Shown: piece by piece, positions 31,561 through 44,215 of the stretch
Numbering within the stretch: position 1 is the first letter of the stretch
Layout: every line of letters begins with the position of its first letter
DNA from: Rehmannia glutinosa
Lineage: Eukaryota > Streptophyta > Magnoliopsida > Lamiales > Orobanchaceae
Assembly (NCBI GenBank): GCA_016081115.2
Contig: CM071924.1
Span: 92,704,616 to 92,768,615, forward strand
Reading direction: 5' to 3'
Length of the DNA stretch: 64,000 nt
The notes under the pieces: model-generated
What the model saw: the letters and a program-made list of their open reading frames with translations, nothing else
Told to the model about the DNA's origin: nothing
Database searches by the model: none
Program-made: the position numbers and the translations under genes

Positions 31561-31573
31561 CTCTATAAATAGA
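31561..31573 (+). promoter_or_regulatory. LTR TATA box of the short copia element
   Basis: CTATAAATAGAG lies 120 bases into the LTR; the same sequence is in the 3' LTR near 33179. It is the likely start of the element transcript. Confidence 0.65.
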
Positions 31574-32111
31574 GAATGGGAGTGCAGGGAGAAAGCAATG
31601 GCAAGCAGGCAGATGCTTGGCCATCCAACCGGGTGGAGAGGAAAAATGAGTGTACACACCTGGGGAGATCAATTTGGGTGAGTCAAATTGTGATAGGTGC
31701 GGGAAAACACTCGGGGTATTTTTCTCCCAGATAACACAAAGGGGTTAGGGAGAGTGTTCTTTGATAACTAGTAAAGTGGTTGTACGAGAGTCTTTTATTC
31801 TTGGGTTTGGTCCATAAAACTCAAGGGGTGTATTTTCTTGTACCGGGAAATTCTTTATTAGTAAAGAACGGAAACTCTCGTGGACGTAGGCGGGTTTTGC
31901 CGAACCACGTAAAATTATTGTGTTCATTTTATTTTCTGTCGGTGTCATTTAATTTTTACCATCATCTTGTTGGTGTGATTTGTCGGATATTCCGGATAAA
32001 TCAAATCTCGGACCACGACACGCCTCTGCTGCGCCCAACAAGTGGTATCAGAGCTACTTGGTAACTCGGGCAAGGTAGAAAATTGAGATTTGAATTTTTC
32101 CGGTAGACACT

Positions 32112-32720
32112 ATGGCAGTGACAAATCCATTCAAGGTGCAACAATTTGACGGCAAAGGGAATTTCACTCCTTGGCAATAAAGGGTGAAGGATCTCCTAGT
32201 TCAACAGGGGCGACAATGGCGTTGAAGGAAAAGAGGGAAAATTGTGAGATATAAAAAGTGCACAAAGTGGGCAAATCGGATCAACGGGGAAAGTTGGTGT
32301 AAATGTTGAGGAAGAAGATAAAGCCATTTTACTTGCTTCTATCCCGCATTCATATGATAGTCCGGTGACGATGTTCTTTTGCACGGGAAAAGACACTGGA
32401 CTTGGAACATATATAAAAGCATCGTTGTTGTCCCATAAAAAAAGGGCAAACCAGGAGGAGGGACATGGATATGCTTTGGTTGCTCGGGAAATGAATCGGT
32501 AATGGGAGGGATTCTGGTGGTGGATCTGTAATCAGCAGGTCAGATTCAAGGACCAGGGAAAGGGTGTTGTATGCTATCGTTATCATGAGGAGGGTCACAT
32601 TAGAAGGAATTGTCCGTGGAGAAAGAAGGATAATGCCGGTGATGGTGGCGGTGGTGATGCGGTGATAGCTGCGAAAGTTAGAGATATCTCACAGTCTCCA
32701 CAAGGATTGATACTTCTTCT
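32112..32720 (+). pseudogene. Copia gag remnant
   Basis: The frame starts at ATG 32112 (MAVTNPFKVQQFDGKGNFTPW) and meets a TAA within 25 codons. Further on, CYRYHEEGHIRRNC at about 32572-32613 is the CCHC knuckle with its second Cys replaced by Tyr. A broken protease-like WILDSG trace may lie near 32725. The frame is shifted several times. Confidence 0.65.
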
Positions 32721-34339
32721 CGAGATTGATGGATTTTAGATTCGGGATGCGTACTCCAGAAGGAATTATTTTGATTTATTTCAATTGCAGAGGGCAGGAA
32801 CTTTGTTCTCAAGTGATGGTTTTATTTGTAGAATCATGGGATTGGAGTGGTAAAAATCAAAATGGGTGATGGATTGGGGTCGTCCCTCTCGGCAGTCAAC
32901 TGGTGGTGTTGCCTGGATTGCGCGTGTGCATTGGCCGATTGAATCAGGTGGAGTTAGGACCTTACTAATTCGGCATGTGCAGAGAACTGAAGGCCAATGG
33001 TGTTTGATATTTTTGGTTTGCGAGTGATAGTACTTTGTGGTGCAGGTGGAGATTGTTAGGCAACCCCACAAAAAATAAATGGGAGTTGCCAAACTTTCTT
33101 GACAAAGTTGTTGTTTGGTAGCCGTCCAATATTGAAAAAAAAAACTAATCATATGTTGAAAGCTTCTGCCATTTTTTCTCTATAAATAGAGAATGGGAGT
33201 GCAGGGAGAAAGCAATGGCAAGCAGGCAAATGCTTGGCCATCCAACTGGGTGGAGAGAAAAAATGAGTATACACACCTAGGGAGATCAATTTGGGTGAGT
33301 CAAATTGTGATAGGTGCGGGGAAACACTCGGGTTATTTTTCTCTCAGATAACACAAAGGGGTTGGGGAGAGTGTTCTTTGATAACTAGTAAAGTGGTTGT
33401 ACGAGAGTCTTTTATTCTTGGGTTTGGTCCATAAAACTCAAGGGGTATATTTTCTTGTACCGGGAAATTCTTTATTAGTAAAGAACGGAAACTCTCGTGG
33501 ACGTAGGCGGGTTTTGCCGAACCACGTAAAATCACTGTGTTCATTTTATTTTCTGTCGGTGTCATTTAATTTTTGCCATCATCTTGTTGGTGTGATTTGT
33601 CGGATATTCCGGATAAATCAAATCTCGGACCACGACACGCCTCCGCTGCGCCCAACAAAAACATCATGTTTTCAAGTTAGTCAAAGCTCTTTATGGTTTG
33701 AAATAGACTCCAAAAACTTGGTATGATAAGCTAAAAGATTTTCTTTTGTCTTGGGGTTCAAATATTTCTACACACCTCCCTGTTTTTTCTCAAGAGAAAA
33801 GATCATATGATTATTGTGTTAGTGTATGTTGATGATATTTTGTTAACTGGAGATTGATGATGCACTGATTTCTACTTCAATATTAGGCCTAAATAACAGT
33901 TTCTCTCTCAATTGGTTATTTTGTTGGCCTTGAGGTTCATAAACCAGTTATAGGGTCTTCTTTTGAACCAGGCCAAGTATGTTGCAGATTTATTACACAA
34001 GACTTCTATGACATCGTGTAAGCCAAGTCATGCACCTCATTGCTCTAATCTCAAGTTATGCCAAAATGATAATCATGTTTTGATTCTCCATCTCTTTACC
34101 GTATAACAATGGGTGTTTCACAATATCTAACCATGACTTGTCCTGGTCTCACTTTTGTTGTCAACAAACTCAGCCAATTCATGCATTTTCCATCTGTAAA
34201 TCACTGGAAGGCCTGCAAACACATTCACACATATATCAAACGCACTTCTACTGCTGATATTTGTTGGAAAAATATGATGGTGTATATCGAATGGCCGAAA
34301 CAAATAGAGCAGAGTAACATTATGAAAGTTGAGGCAAGA

Positions 34340-34890
34340 GTTGAACTCTTTGTCTTTAAGATGAAATTGCCCCGCTCACGTTGTTAACGGAAATTGGCAA
34401 TCATCTCCCAAGATAAAACGACTTACGTCTTGTGATAGCAACACTACAAATCACAAGGCACTTTGAACTTTATAGTGTTTTGAACTCTCAGAACTTATGC
34501 AGAATGCTAGGGAATTTCGAATTTTTCAAGTGATGAAATGAGTTTTAGGGACTGACTTTTATAGAGCCTCATACACCTTTTTAGACTGTGTGCGATCCCT
34601 CGTTCGAATTAACCAGGTCAGTTAGATTGCACCCTGTGATCAACAGTTGCGATCTGATGGTCCAGATCGCATCCAGCTAAAGGTACACGCCCTTTGGTAC
34701 GCATCTCTGCACACTGGATAGTCGTGTCCAATCATGGTGTCCCGTCAGCGAATAAACACGTCCAATCAGTGCCATGTGTTGCCATTCGGATGACTTTTCC
34801 AAGTCAATGTCATTTGAGTTGTTCTGCCATATCATCGAGCCAATGGACTGAACCCTGGTTTGATTTTCCAAAACTTTAAGGTTCCTCAAG
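34340..34890 (-). repeat. Possible LTR fragment, minus orientation
   Basis: A less AT-rich block without coding sequence. On the minus strand a TATAAAAG lies near 34558-34565. Its context looks like an LTR, but no second copy is in the window. Confidence 0.25.
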
Positions 34891-34907
34891 ACGATGTGTA
34901 TGTGTGA

Positions 34908-35660
34908 AGAATACCAAATTCTTCAACACCTCAATAAGAAGATCACCACAATCTTCTTGCACCTATCACCTAGATCATCCAAGTGTGTTCTTACCACAAG
35001 AACACTCACAAGGATATCTTGTGTTGAATGATAACCCAAAATCAAGATTACAACTCGATAATGAATATTACAATTATGAGTGCAAGTGTAATCAAGAAAT
35101 AAGCCTAGACCTCAAGATGTGAAAGTGATAAGCTAGGCAAAGTACAACAAGAATAATGACAATATAAGACCAAGTGTTTGCTTGAATATTTCTTGTTGTG
35201 TTGTATTGTTCTCTCTTATAGTTGTGCTTCAAATCTTCCTCTATTTATAGGAGATGATTGATCCTTGATAGGCTCCTCTTGGAATCTGATATCTACAAAA
35301 AAAAATTGCAATTAAAATCAAGATTATAGCTGTTAGAAATCAATCCCACAATTTAGGGAAAAGTTGTCTGCTGCACAACGGTTAGAATTTTGCTGTCAAA
35401 ACATAGGGCGACCGGTCGCGCACTGATAGGATGAGTAACAATGATGATAAACGAGCAATATAATCCCCAAAATATGTAAAATATGCAACAAAATACATTT
35501 GAAGTGAAATGTGTGTGAAATTTGCAAAGGGGTCGAAAAATAGAAGAAAACATGTGAAAATGAGAATATTGAGGACAAAACAGATTTTAACAACAAAAAC
35601 GAGCTGGTCGACCGGTTGGAGGGTAGGTCGACCGGTCCAGGCATAGGTCGATCTCCTCTA
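34908..35660 (-). repeat. Left LTR copy of SIRE-type element 1 (truncated)
   Basis: From GAAGAATACCAAATTCTTC onward it matches the right LTR (39885-40620 and 40987-41640) with few changes over some 450 bases, then keeps only the GACCGGTC/GGTCGACC motifs in common. Confidence 0.75.
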
Positions 35661-36185
35661 AACTGGTACCTGGAGCAATCTTTTATAGTGCTGTCCGAAT
35701 TTTGATCCAAAAATCCGATTCTTCGCCCCTAAGTTTTTAAAAACGTGCAAAATGCAAACGTAGACCTCATTCAATATACATTATGTCATAAGAAACGGAA
35801 TTAAACACATCTCAAATTTTTGTTTAAGAAACGCAATCCCTTTTAAAATATATCAAATCTCAATATGTTTAGTTCGATTATGACGAATATTTTGAGAAAT
35901 TATAATCACCGGACTTGTTATCCCGAAAAATATGAACGTTTTAAAATTTTGGATATACAAGCCACAAGATAAAGTGCCTTTCAAATATTTGAAAATTTCT
36001 TTTAATGGCACTTTTATGAGATTCGTTGGGATAGTTTTGAAGTCGAGCATATAGACATAAGGCATAGAAAATATCGAGTCTAAAAGAGTAATAAACAAAG
36101 ATAAACATACCTCGAATTTGTTTGTCAATCAATATGCATTCCTCAACCTTTGTCAGTTTTTACATTGGTAGCCATCGAGGTTGAG

Positions 36186-36800
36186 AAGATTCTTCCTTCT
36201 TCAATGCTTAACTATTCCAAAGGTACTTATGTATACTTTGATTGTGAAATATAATCATCTTCTTGGCATTGCTTAACCTGAAGTCCAAGGAAAAAATTAA
36301 GCTCCCCCATCATGCTCATTACACCTAACATCAACTTAGAAAACATCTTGCACAACCATTCATTAGTAGCACCAAATCAACTCAAATTTGCACTAATAAG
36401 CAATCTTGCCCTTTTTCAATAACAAGGAGAGCAGTGTCAACTTTACCTCTCATAAAATCATTTTGCATAAAATAGCTAAGTCTATCAAACCGTACACGGG
36501 GTACTTATTTTAAACATACAAGGCCTTTTATAAAAATCATTTGGCCTAGAAAAATTTTCAAACCCCGGTTGTTTTACATAGACTTCTATTTGAATAAAAC
36601 CATTTAGAAAATTAGATTTAACATCCATTTGGTAAAGCTTGAAATTTTCTTAAAACAAGAATAGGCAAGTAAAATGCGAATAGCTTCAAAAACATGCTAC
36701 GGATGCAAATGTTTCATCAAAATCCATTACCTTCTTCTTGACATTACCTTTGAGCTATTAACCTCCCTTTGGTCATCAAACTTATTCCAGAATATCAAAC
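36186..36800 (-). pseudogene. Copia RT fragment (SIRE-type)
   Basis: On the minus strand the order is VFRNKFDD.., HVFEAIRILLAY, MVLFK.. and then MSMMGELNFFLGLQVKQ, all typical of copia RT. Several stops and shifts are present, and the YVDD box is not recognisable. Downstream, two diverged copies of a 170-base stretch flank it (about 35950-36120 and 37150-37320). Confidence 0.65.
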
Positions 36801-37801
36801 AATTTCTGCAAAATCTTAACAAGATATCTATGCACAAGAGCATAGTAATATCAAATAGTAGAGATACAATAACAAGTAACACATGCTATGCTTTCAAACA
36901 AATCATCAAGAGTTTCATAAAACATATAAGTTCAAATAAACTTATAGAAAGCTATATGAGGTCTTTTTCGAAATTTGAAAATCCGAGAGCATATAGTTGA
37001 GACCTCATTTAAAAGATGCATTTGAACAAGAGTTTTGACAATAATGAATATGTGCAATCAAATGCATAATTTTGAGAAAAAAAGATGAAAATCAAATGTT
37101 TTATCAAAACAAAAATATAATCCTTTGCAAGACTTGGATAAAAACAAGCTTCATAGAATAGTGCCTTTCAAAAAAAATCGAAACATTCTCTTAATGACAC
37201 TTATGTGAAATACTTTGAAATAACTTTAAAAACAAGCACATATGCATATGACAAAAATATATCGAGTCTATAAGATGAATGTCAATGATGAGCGTACCTC
37301 GATAGTTTATGGTGCTCTCTTGAGAAAATAACCATTGATGAAAATATATATGTCATACACAATTCCTAACATGTCTTGCACAAACATAATGATACAAGTG
37401 TAGGCTAAGTAATAAGAGATATCATAAATGTGCTTATGCTATATAAAACCATAAGAGATAATAAAAGCACCTTAGTCTATGTAAATGCACAAGAGTTTTA
37501 AAGATAACATACAAGGTCCTATTTTTTTTAAAAAAAAAAAAATTTAAGAACACACAAATATATTGAAGACCTTGATTTTAAAAATAAATTTTTGAAAAAC
37601 TCATTTTGAAAAATTAGGCACAATTAAAAACATGCATAATAACAAAATAAAATGCATATTTAAATGGGGAGATACAGTTTACCAATTACGCCATTTCCAT
37701 GGGTTGTGCCGTTCCCATTGTTGATGATATCTTCCCCTTTGAAAGTCGTCTTATTGATGATGGCTTCTTCGATTGTTCCATTTCCAAGGATTATGTCTTT
37801 C

Positions 37802-39050
37802 TCATTGTTGATAATGTATTTCTCTTGGAAATTCATTGTGGTGATGTCTTGTCCTTTGATCAAATGAGACGGTCATTTGATGTCTTTTTGGCGGTATGAA
37901 TTTTCCTTGATTCTTATTCCGCTGGGTACCTAATACGACATTGTTTTGTGGTACCCTCAAGTATTTGGGTCCTTTGGGATTAGCTTTGAGACTTTTAGGT
38001 CTCCAACAATAATTAGAGCTATTTCTAGCCCGACAAGTATTTACCGTATGATCATTTTTACCATAATAGAAGCAAGTAATAATTTTTGGAGCATAATGAC
38101 CAACATGAATAGGGACTTGATTTCTTTTCACATAATTAACAACATTAGGCTTATGATCAAGTCCTTGTTTCAATTTATCACAACTATGAACATTAACAAT
38201 ATCGGTCATTTTATCGGTACTCAAGTTGGATTTTGATAAATCCTTTTTCATGCAATTAATGTCCTCAACAAGAGTGCTATTTTCTTTTTCAAGGTTTCTA
38301 ACCTTATCAAGTGTGGTGTTGTGAGCACATGAAAGTGATTTGAGGAAGTAAATAAATTATCCTTATTATTTTTTAAAACAATGAATTCCTTTTTCAAATT
38401 TTTGTATTTAACAAGTAAGCTTTGGAATTCATTTTGAAGCTCATCATAATCATTTTGCAAATCACCATACTTATTTTGTAATTCATTATCATAGGAAGTA
38501 GAAGGTTTAGAACTTACTCGTTTTCTTTGAAGCCCATAAGACAATGTTCGTTTTCATCGTCGTCGAAAGTTGTAGGAAGCTCATCCCATGTTGTTTGGTT
38601 TGAAGTTGTACCCATTTGAGAAGTAGATGCTTTTGAGTGGTTCCTTTTATTTGCATATACTTCTTCTAATTTTCTCCATGCTTCATGTGCCGATTTAATT
38701 CCTACAATATGATTACATTCCAAAATGGTAAGTGAACAATAAATTACATTAAGAGCTTTACCATTTAAAGAGATGATTTTCTTTTCTTCATCATTGAGCT
38801 CTTTGAGGCCTTTGGAGGTGTGTGGTGTGTCCATCATCGGAATAGATTCTTTATTTATGACCGTGTTCCAAATATCAAACCCGTAACCTTGTAGATAACA
38901 TTCCATTCTTTCTTTCCAAAGTGTAAAATTTTTGGAATCAAATAGTGGTGGCTTGGTGGTTGAGGCGCCGGCAAAGTAGACTTCATTCGTAGCCGATGAT
39001 CGTTCCTCTTTACTCGCGATGTGAAACGAGCTTGCCAAAGAGTTTGACTC
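37802..39050 (-). pseudogene. SIRE-type copia gag
   Basis: The first part (about 39020-38515) has PPLFDSKNFTLWKERMECYL, ELNDEEKKIISLNGKALNVI and AHEAWRKLEEVYANKR, typical of copia gag. A one-base shift near 38515 leads into a coiled-coil-like part (LQNKYGDLQNDYDELQNEFQ). Another shift leads to a knuckle-like CFYYGKNDHTVNTC (second Cys lost) at about 38060. The protein would form the virus-like particle. Confidence 0.8.
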
Positions 39051-39058
39051 TGATACCA
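39048..39058 (-). promoter_or_regulatory. Primer binding site, tRNA-Met type
   Basis: The minus strand reads TGGTATCAGAG two bases after the LTR end (LTR starts at 39061 on the plus strand). It sets the element's orientation. Confidence 0.85.
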
Positions 39059-39060
39059 CT

Positions 39061-42026
39061 TGTAAGTCCAAGCGGCTACGATAATCTAGAGGGGGGGTGA
39101 ATAGATTATCTCCATTTTCTTGATTTAGCCCTCTTTTTCGAATCAAACAAGCCAAGACAATAATAAAGGTGCGAGAAGTAAACAACACGCGTCGATTTAT
39201 AGAGGTTCAACCCACCTAGGGCCTAATCCTCTACCACCCCAGTATCTCCGGGATGGATTTCAAAAAGAAAAAAGATTTTATTAATTACCAAAATTAATAC
39301 AACATCAACTTACAACAACACCTTGAAGAGCACCACACTCTTCTTCAACACCACCTTTGAGATTACCACAATCTCTCTTGAAGATTACCACAATCTCCAA
39401 CGACACCTTGTGAAGATTACCACAATCTTCAACCTTGAAGAATACCGAATTCTTAAACACCTCAATAAGAAGATCACCACAATCTTCTTGCACCTATCAC
39501 CTAGTGTAAGTCCAAGCGGCTACGATAATCTAGAGGGGGGGTGAATAGATTATCTCCATCTTTTCGATTTCGCCCTCTTTTTTTAACCAAATGCTCAAAC
39601 ACAATAATAAAGGTGCGGAATGTAAACAACACACGTTGATTTATAGTAGTTCAACCCACCTAGGGCCTAATCTACTACCACCCTAGTATATCCGGGATGG
39701 ATTTCAAAAAGAAAAAGAATTTTATTAATTACCAAAATTAATACAAATTCAACTTACAACACCTTGAAGAGCACCACACTCTTCTTCAACACCACCTTTG
39801 GAGATTACCACAATCTCCCTTTGAAGATTACCACAATCTTCCTTCAACGGCACCTTGTGAAGATTTCCACAATCTTCAACCTTGAAGAATACCAAATTCT
39901 TCAACACCTCAATAAGAAGATCACCACAATCTTCTTGCACCTATCACCTAGATCATCCAAGTGTGCTCTTACCACAAGAACACTCACAAGGATATCTTGT
40001 GTTTGAATGATAACCAAAAAATCAAGATTACAACTCAATAATGAATATTACAATTTGAGTGCAAAGTATAATCAAGAATAGCCTAGACCTCAAGGATGTG
40101 AAAGTGAAAAGCTAGGCAAAATTACAACAAGAATAATAACAATGAAGAACAAATATTTGCTTGAAGTGTATATTGTTGTGTTGTATCTCAATTGTTATGT
40201 TGGTTGCTCCAAAACTTCCTCTATTTATAGGAGATGATTGATCAAGCATAGGCTCTCTTGGGGATTGAAAATCTCTGAGAAAAATACAATTAAAATCAAG
40301 AATATAGCTGTTAGAAATCAATCCCACATTTTAAGGAAATATGTCATTTGTCAAACGGTCATATTTTTTTTGTCAAGCAAAACGCGGCCGTCGCACACAA
40401 ATAAGAGATTGAAGAACACATTGAAAATTACAACGGGGGTGACCGGTCGACATAGGCTTTGACCGGTCTACTACCTTGTCTCAACAGGTCCCCTCAATCA
40501 TTTTGCAAGGTTTGAAGTTTTTTTAGTCAAGAAAGTGCACGTGCACTGGTCACACGGGGCGACCGGTCGACGGCACCGGTCGACCACAGGGGCACGGTCG
40601 ACTCCGCCAATTTCACCTCGGGCTCATTTTCTGTTTCAAACGTACTCTTGGTGCGGGTTGCCCTATAGGGACCCCAGGTGACCTCGAGGCAGAAAAAGTT
40701 GTCCAATTTTTGTCGAAAATAAAACTCAAGAAATACTCCGAAAATTTAGTAAAAATATTTTAAACCAATCGGAAGTATTTAGACAACATTTAGGAACCTT
40801 GTTTAGAAGTAAAAGCCCATTGACATAAAATCATTAAAAGTGTTGTCCAAAAATAAACTTGAGGAAATACTCCGGAAAATATTAAAACCATTTTAAATCA
40901 TTTAGGAGTATTTGGACAACCTTTAAAAACATTGTTTTGGTGAAAAAATAAAACCATCAAAATTAAGATAAAAACATGTATCAAACACCTAGATCATCCA
41001 AGTGTGTTCTTACCACAAGAACACTCACAATGATATCTTATGTTGAATGATAACCCAAAATCAAGATTACAACTCGATAATGAATATTACAATTATGAGT
41101 GCAAGTGTAATCAAGAAATAAGCCTAGACCTCAAGATGTGAAAGTGATATGCTAGGCAAATTACAACAAGAATAATGACAATATAAGACCAAATGTTTGC
41201 TTGAATATTTCTTGTTGTGTTGTATTGTTCTCTCTTATAGTTGTGCTTCAAATCTTCCTCTATTTATAGCAGATTATTGATCCTTGATAGGATCCTCTTG
41301 GAATCTGATATCTACAAAAAAAAATTGCAATTAAAATCAAGATTATAGTTGTTAGAAATCAATCCCACAATTTAGGGAAAAGGTCATGCAACAACTTGAT
41401 TAGAATTTTTTGACAAAACATAGGCGGCCGCGCAAGATCGATAGAGAATGAAAGAAAACACAACAAAATTACAACGGAAGACCGGTCCATAGGGTGCTCG
41501 GCCGTCGCCAGTGGGCGACACCGGTCGACCCCATAGATGACCGGTCCCCCTGACCACATTTTCAGATACGGAGGTTTTTGTTTGAAAAACTCTTAACCAG
41601 TACTGGGTCGACGCTAGGTCGACCGATCAACCTCCATACAAATATTTCCAACTCGTTTTCCGTTTCAAAACTTGACTCCAGGTACGGGTTGCCCTATAGG
41701 GCGACCGGTTGGCCTTAAAACAAAAGAGTTGTCCAATATTTTATCGAAAATAAACTTCAAGAAATACTCCGAAAATAGTAAAAAACATTTTAGATCGATC
41801 GGGAGTATTAAGACAACATTTAGAAACATAGTTTGGATGTAAAAACACATTGACATAAAATCATTAAAAACGTTGTCCAATTTTGTCGAAAATGAGCTTG
41901 AAGAAATACTCCGGAAAATATTAAAACCATTTTAAATCATTTAGGAGTATTTGGACAACCTTTAAAAACATTGTTTTGGTATAAAAACAAAATCATCAAA
42001 ATCATGATAAAACCATTTATTTAACA
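39061..42026 (-). repeat. Right LTR of SIRE-type element 1, with two duplications
   Basis: A partial LTR (39061-39504) is followed head-to-tail by a second start (TGTAAGTCCAAGCGG at 39505). Further on, the stretch from ACCTAGATCATCCAAG (39946) is repeated from 40987, an internal duplication of about 1.04 kb, and the LTR ends in TTTAACA at 42026. GACCGGTC, GGTCGAC and ACCGGTCGACC words cluster at 40440-40610 and 41480-41710. Confidence 0.75.
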
Positions 42027-42233
42027 GTTGGCACCCATTTCTGTTGTAAATTCAACTATGTAATAGATATGTTATATAAGCTGGTTGAAGAAGACAATTT
42101 GAAGATTGCAGAAGTCGACTAGAGACCAAGTGAAGAATCAGTTAAGTTGCAGTTGAATGTTGAAGAGAATTCTCAGTCAAGTACCCAAAAGCTGTTTTTG
42201 TCAGTTGACAGGCAGCTATGCCATTCCCAAATG

Positions 42234-43215
42234 AGTTTTATCCTTATTTTTGTGTGGTATTTTATTAAGAATGTGGTTAGCCAAGATAATTGTTTCCCCC
42301 AACAAATTATGAGGTAAACCTGAATTTATGAACAAAGCATTCATCATCTCTTTTAGAGTTCGATTTTTGCGTTCAACAATACCGTTTGATTGTGGTGAAT
42401 AAAGTGTTGTCGTTTGATGAATAATACCCGAATCTGAGCAAAATTCATCAAATGGAGCTCAATATTCTCCATATCTATCGCTTCGAATTATCTTGATTCG
42501 TGCTAAGTTGATTTTCAACCTTATTCTTATACCTTTTAAAAGATTCTAAGGCCTCATCTTTACTTCTCAAAAGATATACATAACAATATCTTGTGCAATC
42601 ATCAATAAAAGTAACAAAATACTTTTCTCACCTCTAGTTTGCACAAATTTTAAATCACATATATCACTGTAAATTAACTATAGAGGTTCTGTATTTTTTT
42701 CCACCGAGTGGAATGGTGTTTTGGCCATTTTTGCCTCAACACAGATTTCACACTTGTGTTGTGAATCTATTTTAAAATTAGGTAGTAATTCCAAGTTTAC
42801 TAACCTTTTCGAAGTGTTGAAATTCACATGTCCTAATCTAACATGCCATAAATTTGAACACTCAAGTAAATAAAGAAGCATTAATTTCACTGCTTTCAAA
42901 GTTTTGGAGTACATTCATTACATTCATCTTTAACAATCCATTATCTAAGTACCCCTTCCCTATGAACTGTCCATTTTTCATTAGTACAAACCTATGAGTC
43001 TGAAATACTAGTCTAAACCCTGCCTTGACCAACAACGATCCTGACACTAAATTCTTCTGGATGTCTGGAACATGAAGGACATCAACGAGGGTCATCTCCT
43101 TGCCCGAGGTCATCTTCAGCACCACCTTGCCAAGACCGACAATTTTAGAAGTTGCATGATTTCCCATGTATAAATTCCTCCCGTTGATAGAAGTATATGT
43201 TGGAGATAAATACAC
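42234..43215 (-). pseudogene. Copia integrase and pre-integrase fragment
   Basis: From the right, a pre-integrase part (MTLVDVLHVPDIQKNLVSGS, FVLMKNGQFIGKGY) is followed by the zinc-binding part (LWHVRLGHVN ... CEICVEAKMAKTPF) and an integrase core piece (IRSDRYGEY, YSPQSNGIVERKNRT). One shift lies near 42880, more in the core. It is cut off near 42234 and belongs to a different copia lineage from the SIRE-type neighbours. Confidence 0.8.
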
Positions 43216-43980
43216 TTACCCATCCGAACTATGCTGATTTTTACACTTTACCCTCCAAACTTTAATTCGTAACACTTTGCCCCCTGAACTATGAAAATCG
43301 TTACACTTCACCATATATAGACAATTTTGCCCCTAGGTTTTATTCTTTTTAAAACAATAGTTCAAGTTATCCCTTTAAACTCTATTTTGTGGCAATCTAC
43401 TACATAATAATAAATTTATTGCATTAATCATTAAACATGAAAATTTTACTCCTTAATCAATTTATTTTCGGATTTTTCGAGAAATAAGAACCCGATTTTT
43501 CTGTAACTTGTTTTGTTCGTGGCATTGTTACACCTACTTAGATCCAGTCTCTATTCAGAGGTTTTAAATGGATCATGTCAAGTTTCCAGCCTATAAACTC
43601 AACAAGCCATATTTTTATCAAGATCTTATTTCAAGAAATTATTCGTATACAAATTGAGTCTTTAGACTGAAAATGAAAATAGTCCATTACGACCATATCA
43701 GGCCCAACATGCTTCCGTAAAATTAATAAATCCCTTAAAATTCATACCTTCTTTGACCGAAACAGCACCGGGTTAAATGGTTCGCAACACTACCAGTCGG
43801 AAAATTACTGCCCCCAGATCGTTTGACGAACAACTCCTCACTGTTCAAACTCACCCTCAGGGAAGATGATCTTCAAGTTATCCGACTCCTTCAAAGAATC
43901 GCCAAAGACCTTGGTTCATTTCCTACTCCCGGGCGTATAAGTAATTCTTAAACGGGATGAATTAATAGTACATTATGAAC
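43216..43980. other. Unassigned stretch next to the pararetrovirus
   Basis: 43205-43340 has spaced TTACACTT and CTGAACTATG words and may be the arm of a MITE whose partner is missing. At about 43774-43950 a plus-strand frame starts MVRNTTSRKITAPRSFDEQ and, after one shift, ends in LLQRIAKDLGSFPTPGRIS. I do not know this protein. Confidence 0.3.
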
Positions 43981-44004
43981 ACATGTTGAAGCAGAAAGCC
44001 TCTT

Positions 44005-44033
44005 TTTATTAAGAACTTATAGAAATATTTATT
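44005..44033 (-). terminator. Poly(A) signals of the pararetrovirus
   Basis: Two AATAAA words on the minus strand (44033-44028 and 44010-44005) lie about 160-185 bases after the predicted transcript start near 44190. Pararetroviral genomic RNAs are terminally redundant by roughly this length, so the spacing fits. Confidence 0.5.
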
Positions 44034-44215
44034 ACATTAGTAATCTCCTTTTGGGAGGAGAATACTGGTTTAGCCTCTCATCGATGAGGCTTGCACTCGA
44101 AAAACACATAAAAACTTAAAACTAAAACACTCAAAATATTACAAATTTTTCTCTCGGACTTTATTATAAGAAAACTAAGGAAAATGTTCGATGTCCTCGC
44201 TCCTTCAAAACTCGC

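Larger units (their letters stand above)
31439..33657 (+). mobile_element. Short copia-type LTR element with gag remnant only
   Basis: LTRs at 31439-32040 (602 bases) and 33054-33657 (604 bases) start TGTTAGGCA and end GCCCAACA. AAAAC flanks both sides (31434-31438 and 33658-33662). A tRNA-Met primer site (TGGTATCAGAGC) starts at 32043, and the purine stretch GTGCAGGTGGAGAT precedes the 3' LTR. By eye the LTRs differ at fewer than about 20 bases, mostly transitions, so this is one of the younger insertions. The 1-kb inside keeps only pieces of gag and a trace of protease, so movement needed proteins from elsewhere. Confidence 0.92.
29659..34300 (+). pseudogene. Old copia RT fragment with three insertions
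   Basis: Plus-strand pieces at about 29740-29800, 30481-30510, 31346-31438 and 33663-34300 line up in order as one copia pol. THKWVFRIKTKP and RFPTNLSIDYHE come from the start of RT. YVNNTFLNGDHQNIYMTQPE is the middle. KLVKALYGLK, WYDKLKDFLLSWG and VYVDDILLTGD follow, then QYLTMTCPGLTFVVNKLSQF at the RNase H side. Stops and frameshifts occur throughout. Two hAT elements and one short copia element cut it, each with its own target duplication. A 75-base stretch at the left is tandemly duplicated. Confidence 0.8.
34908..42026 (-). mobile_element. SIRE-type copia element 1, deleted and rearranged
   Basis: In minus orientation the order is LTR (about 42026 to 39061), primer site (39058-39048), gag (39050-37802), an RT fragment (about 36800-36186) and a second LTR-like part (about 35660-34908). 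Most of pol is missing. The left LTR copy has lost its TGTAAGTCC end. No target duplication could be shown because the left edge is eroded. Confidence 0.65.
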
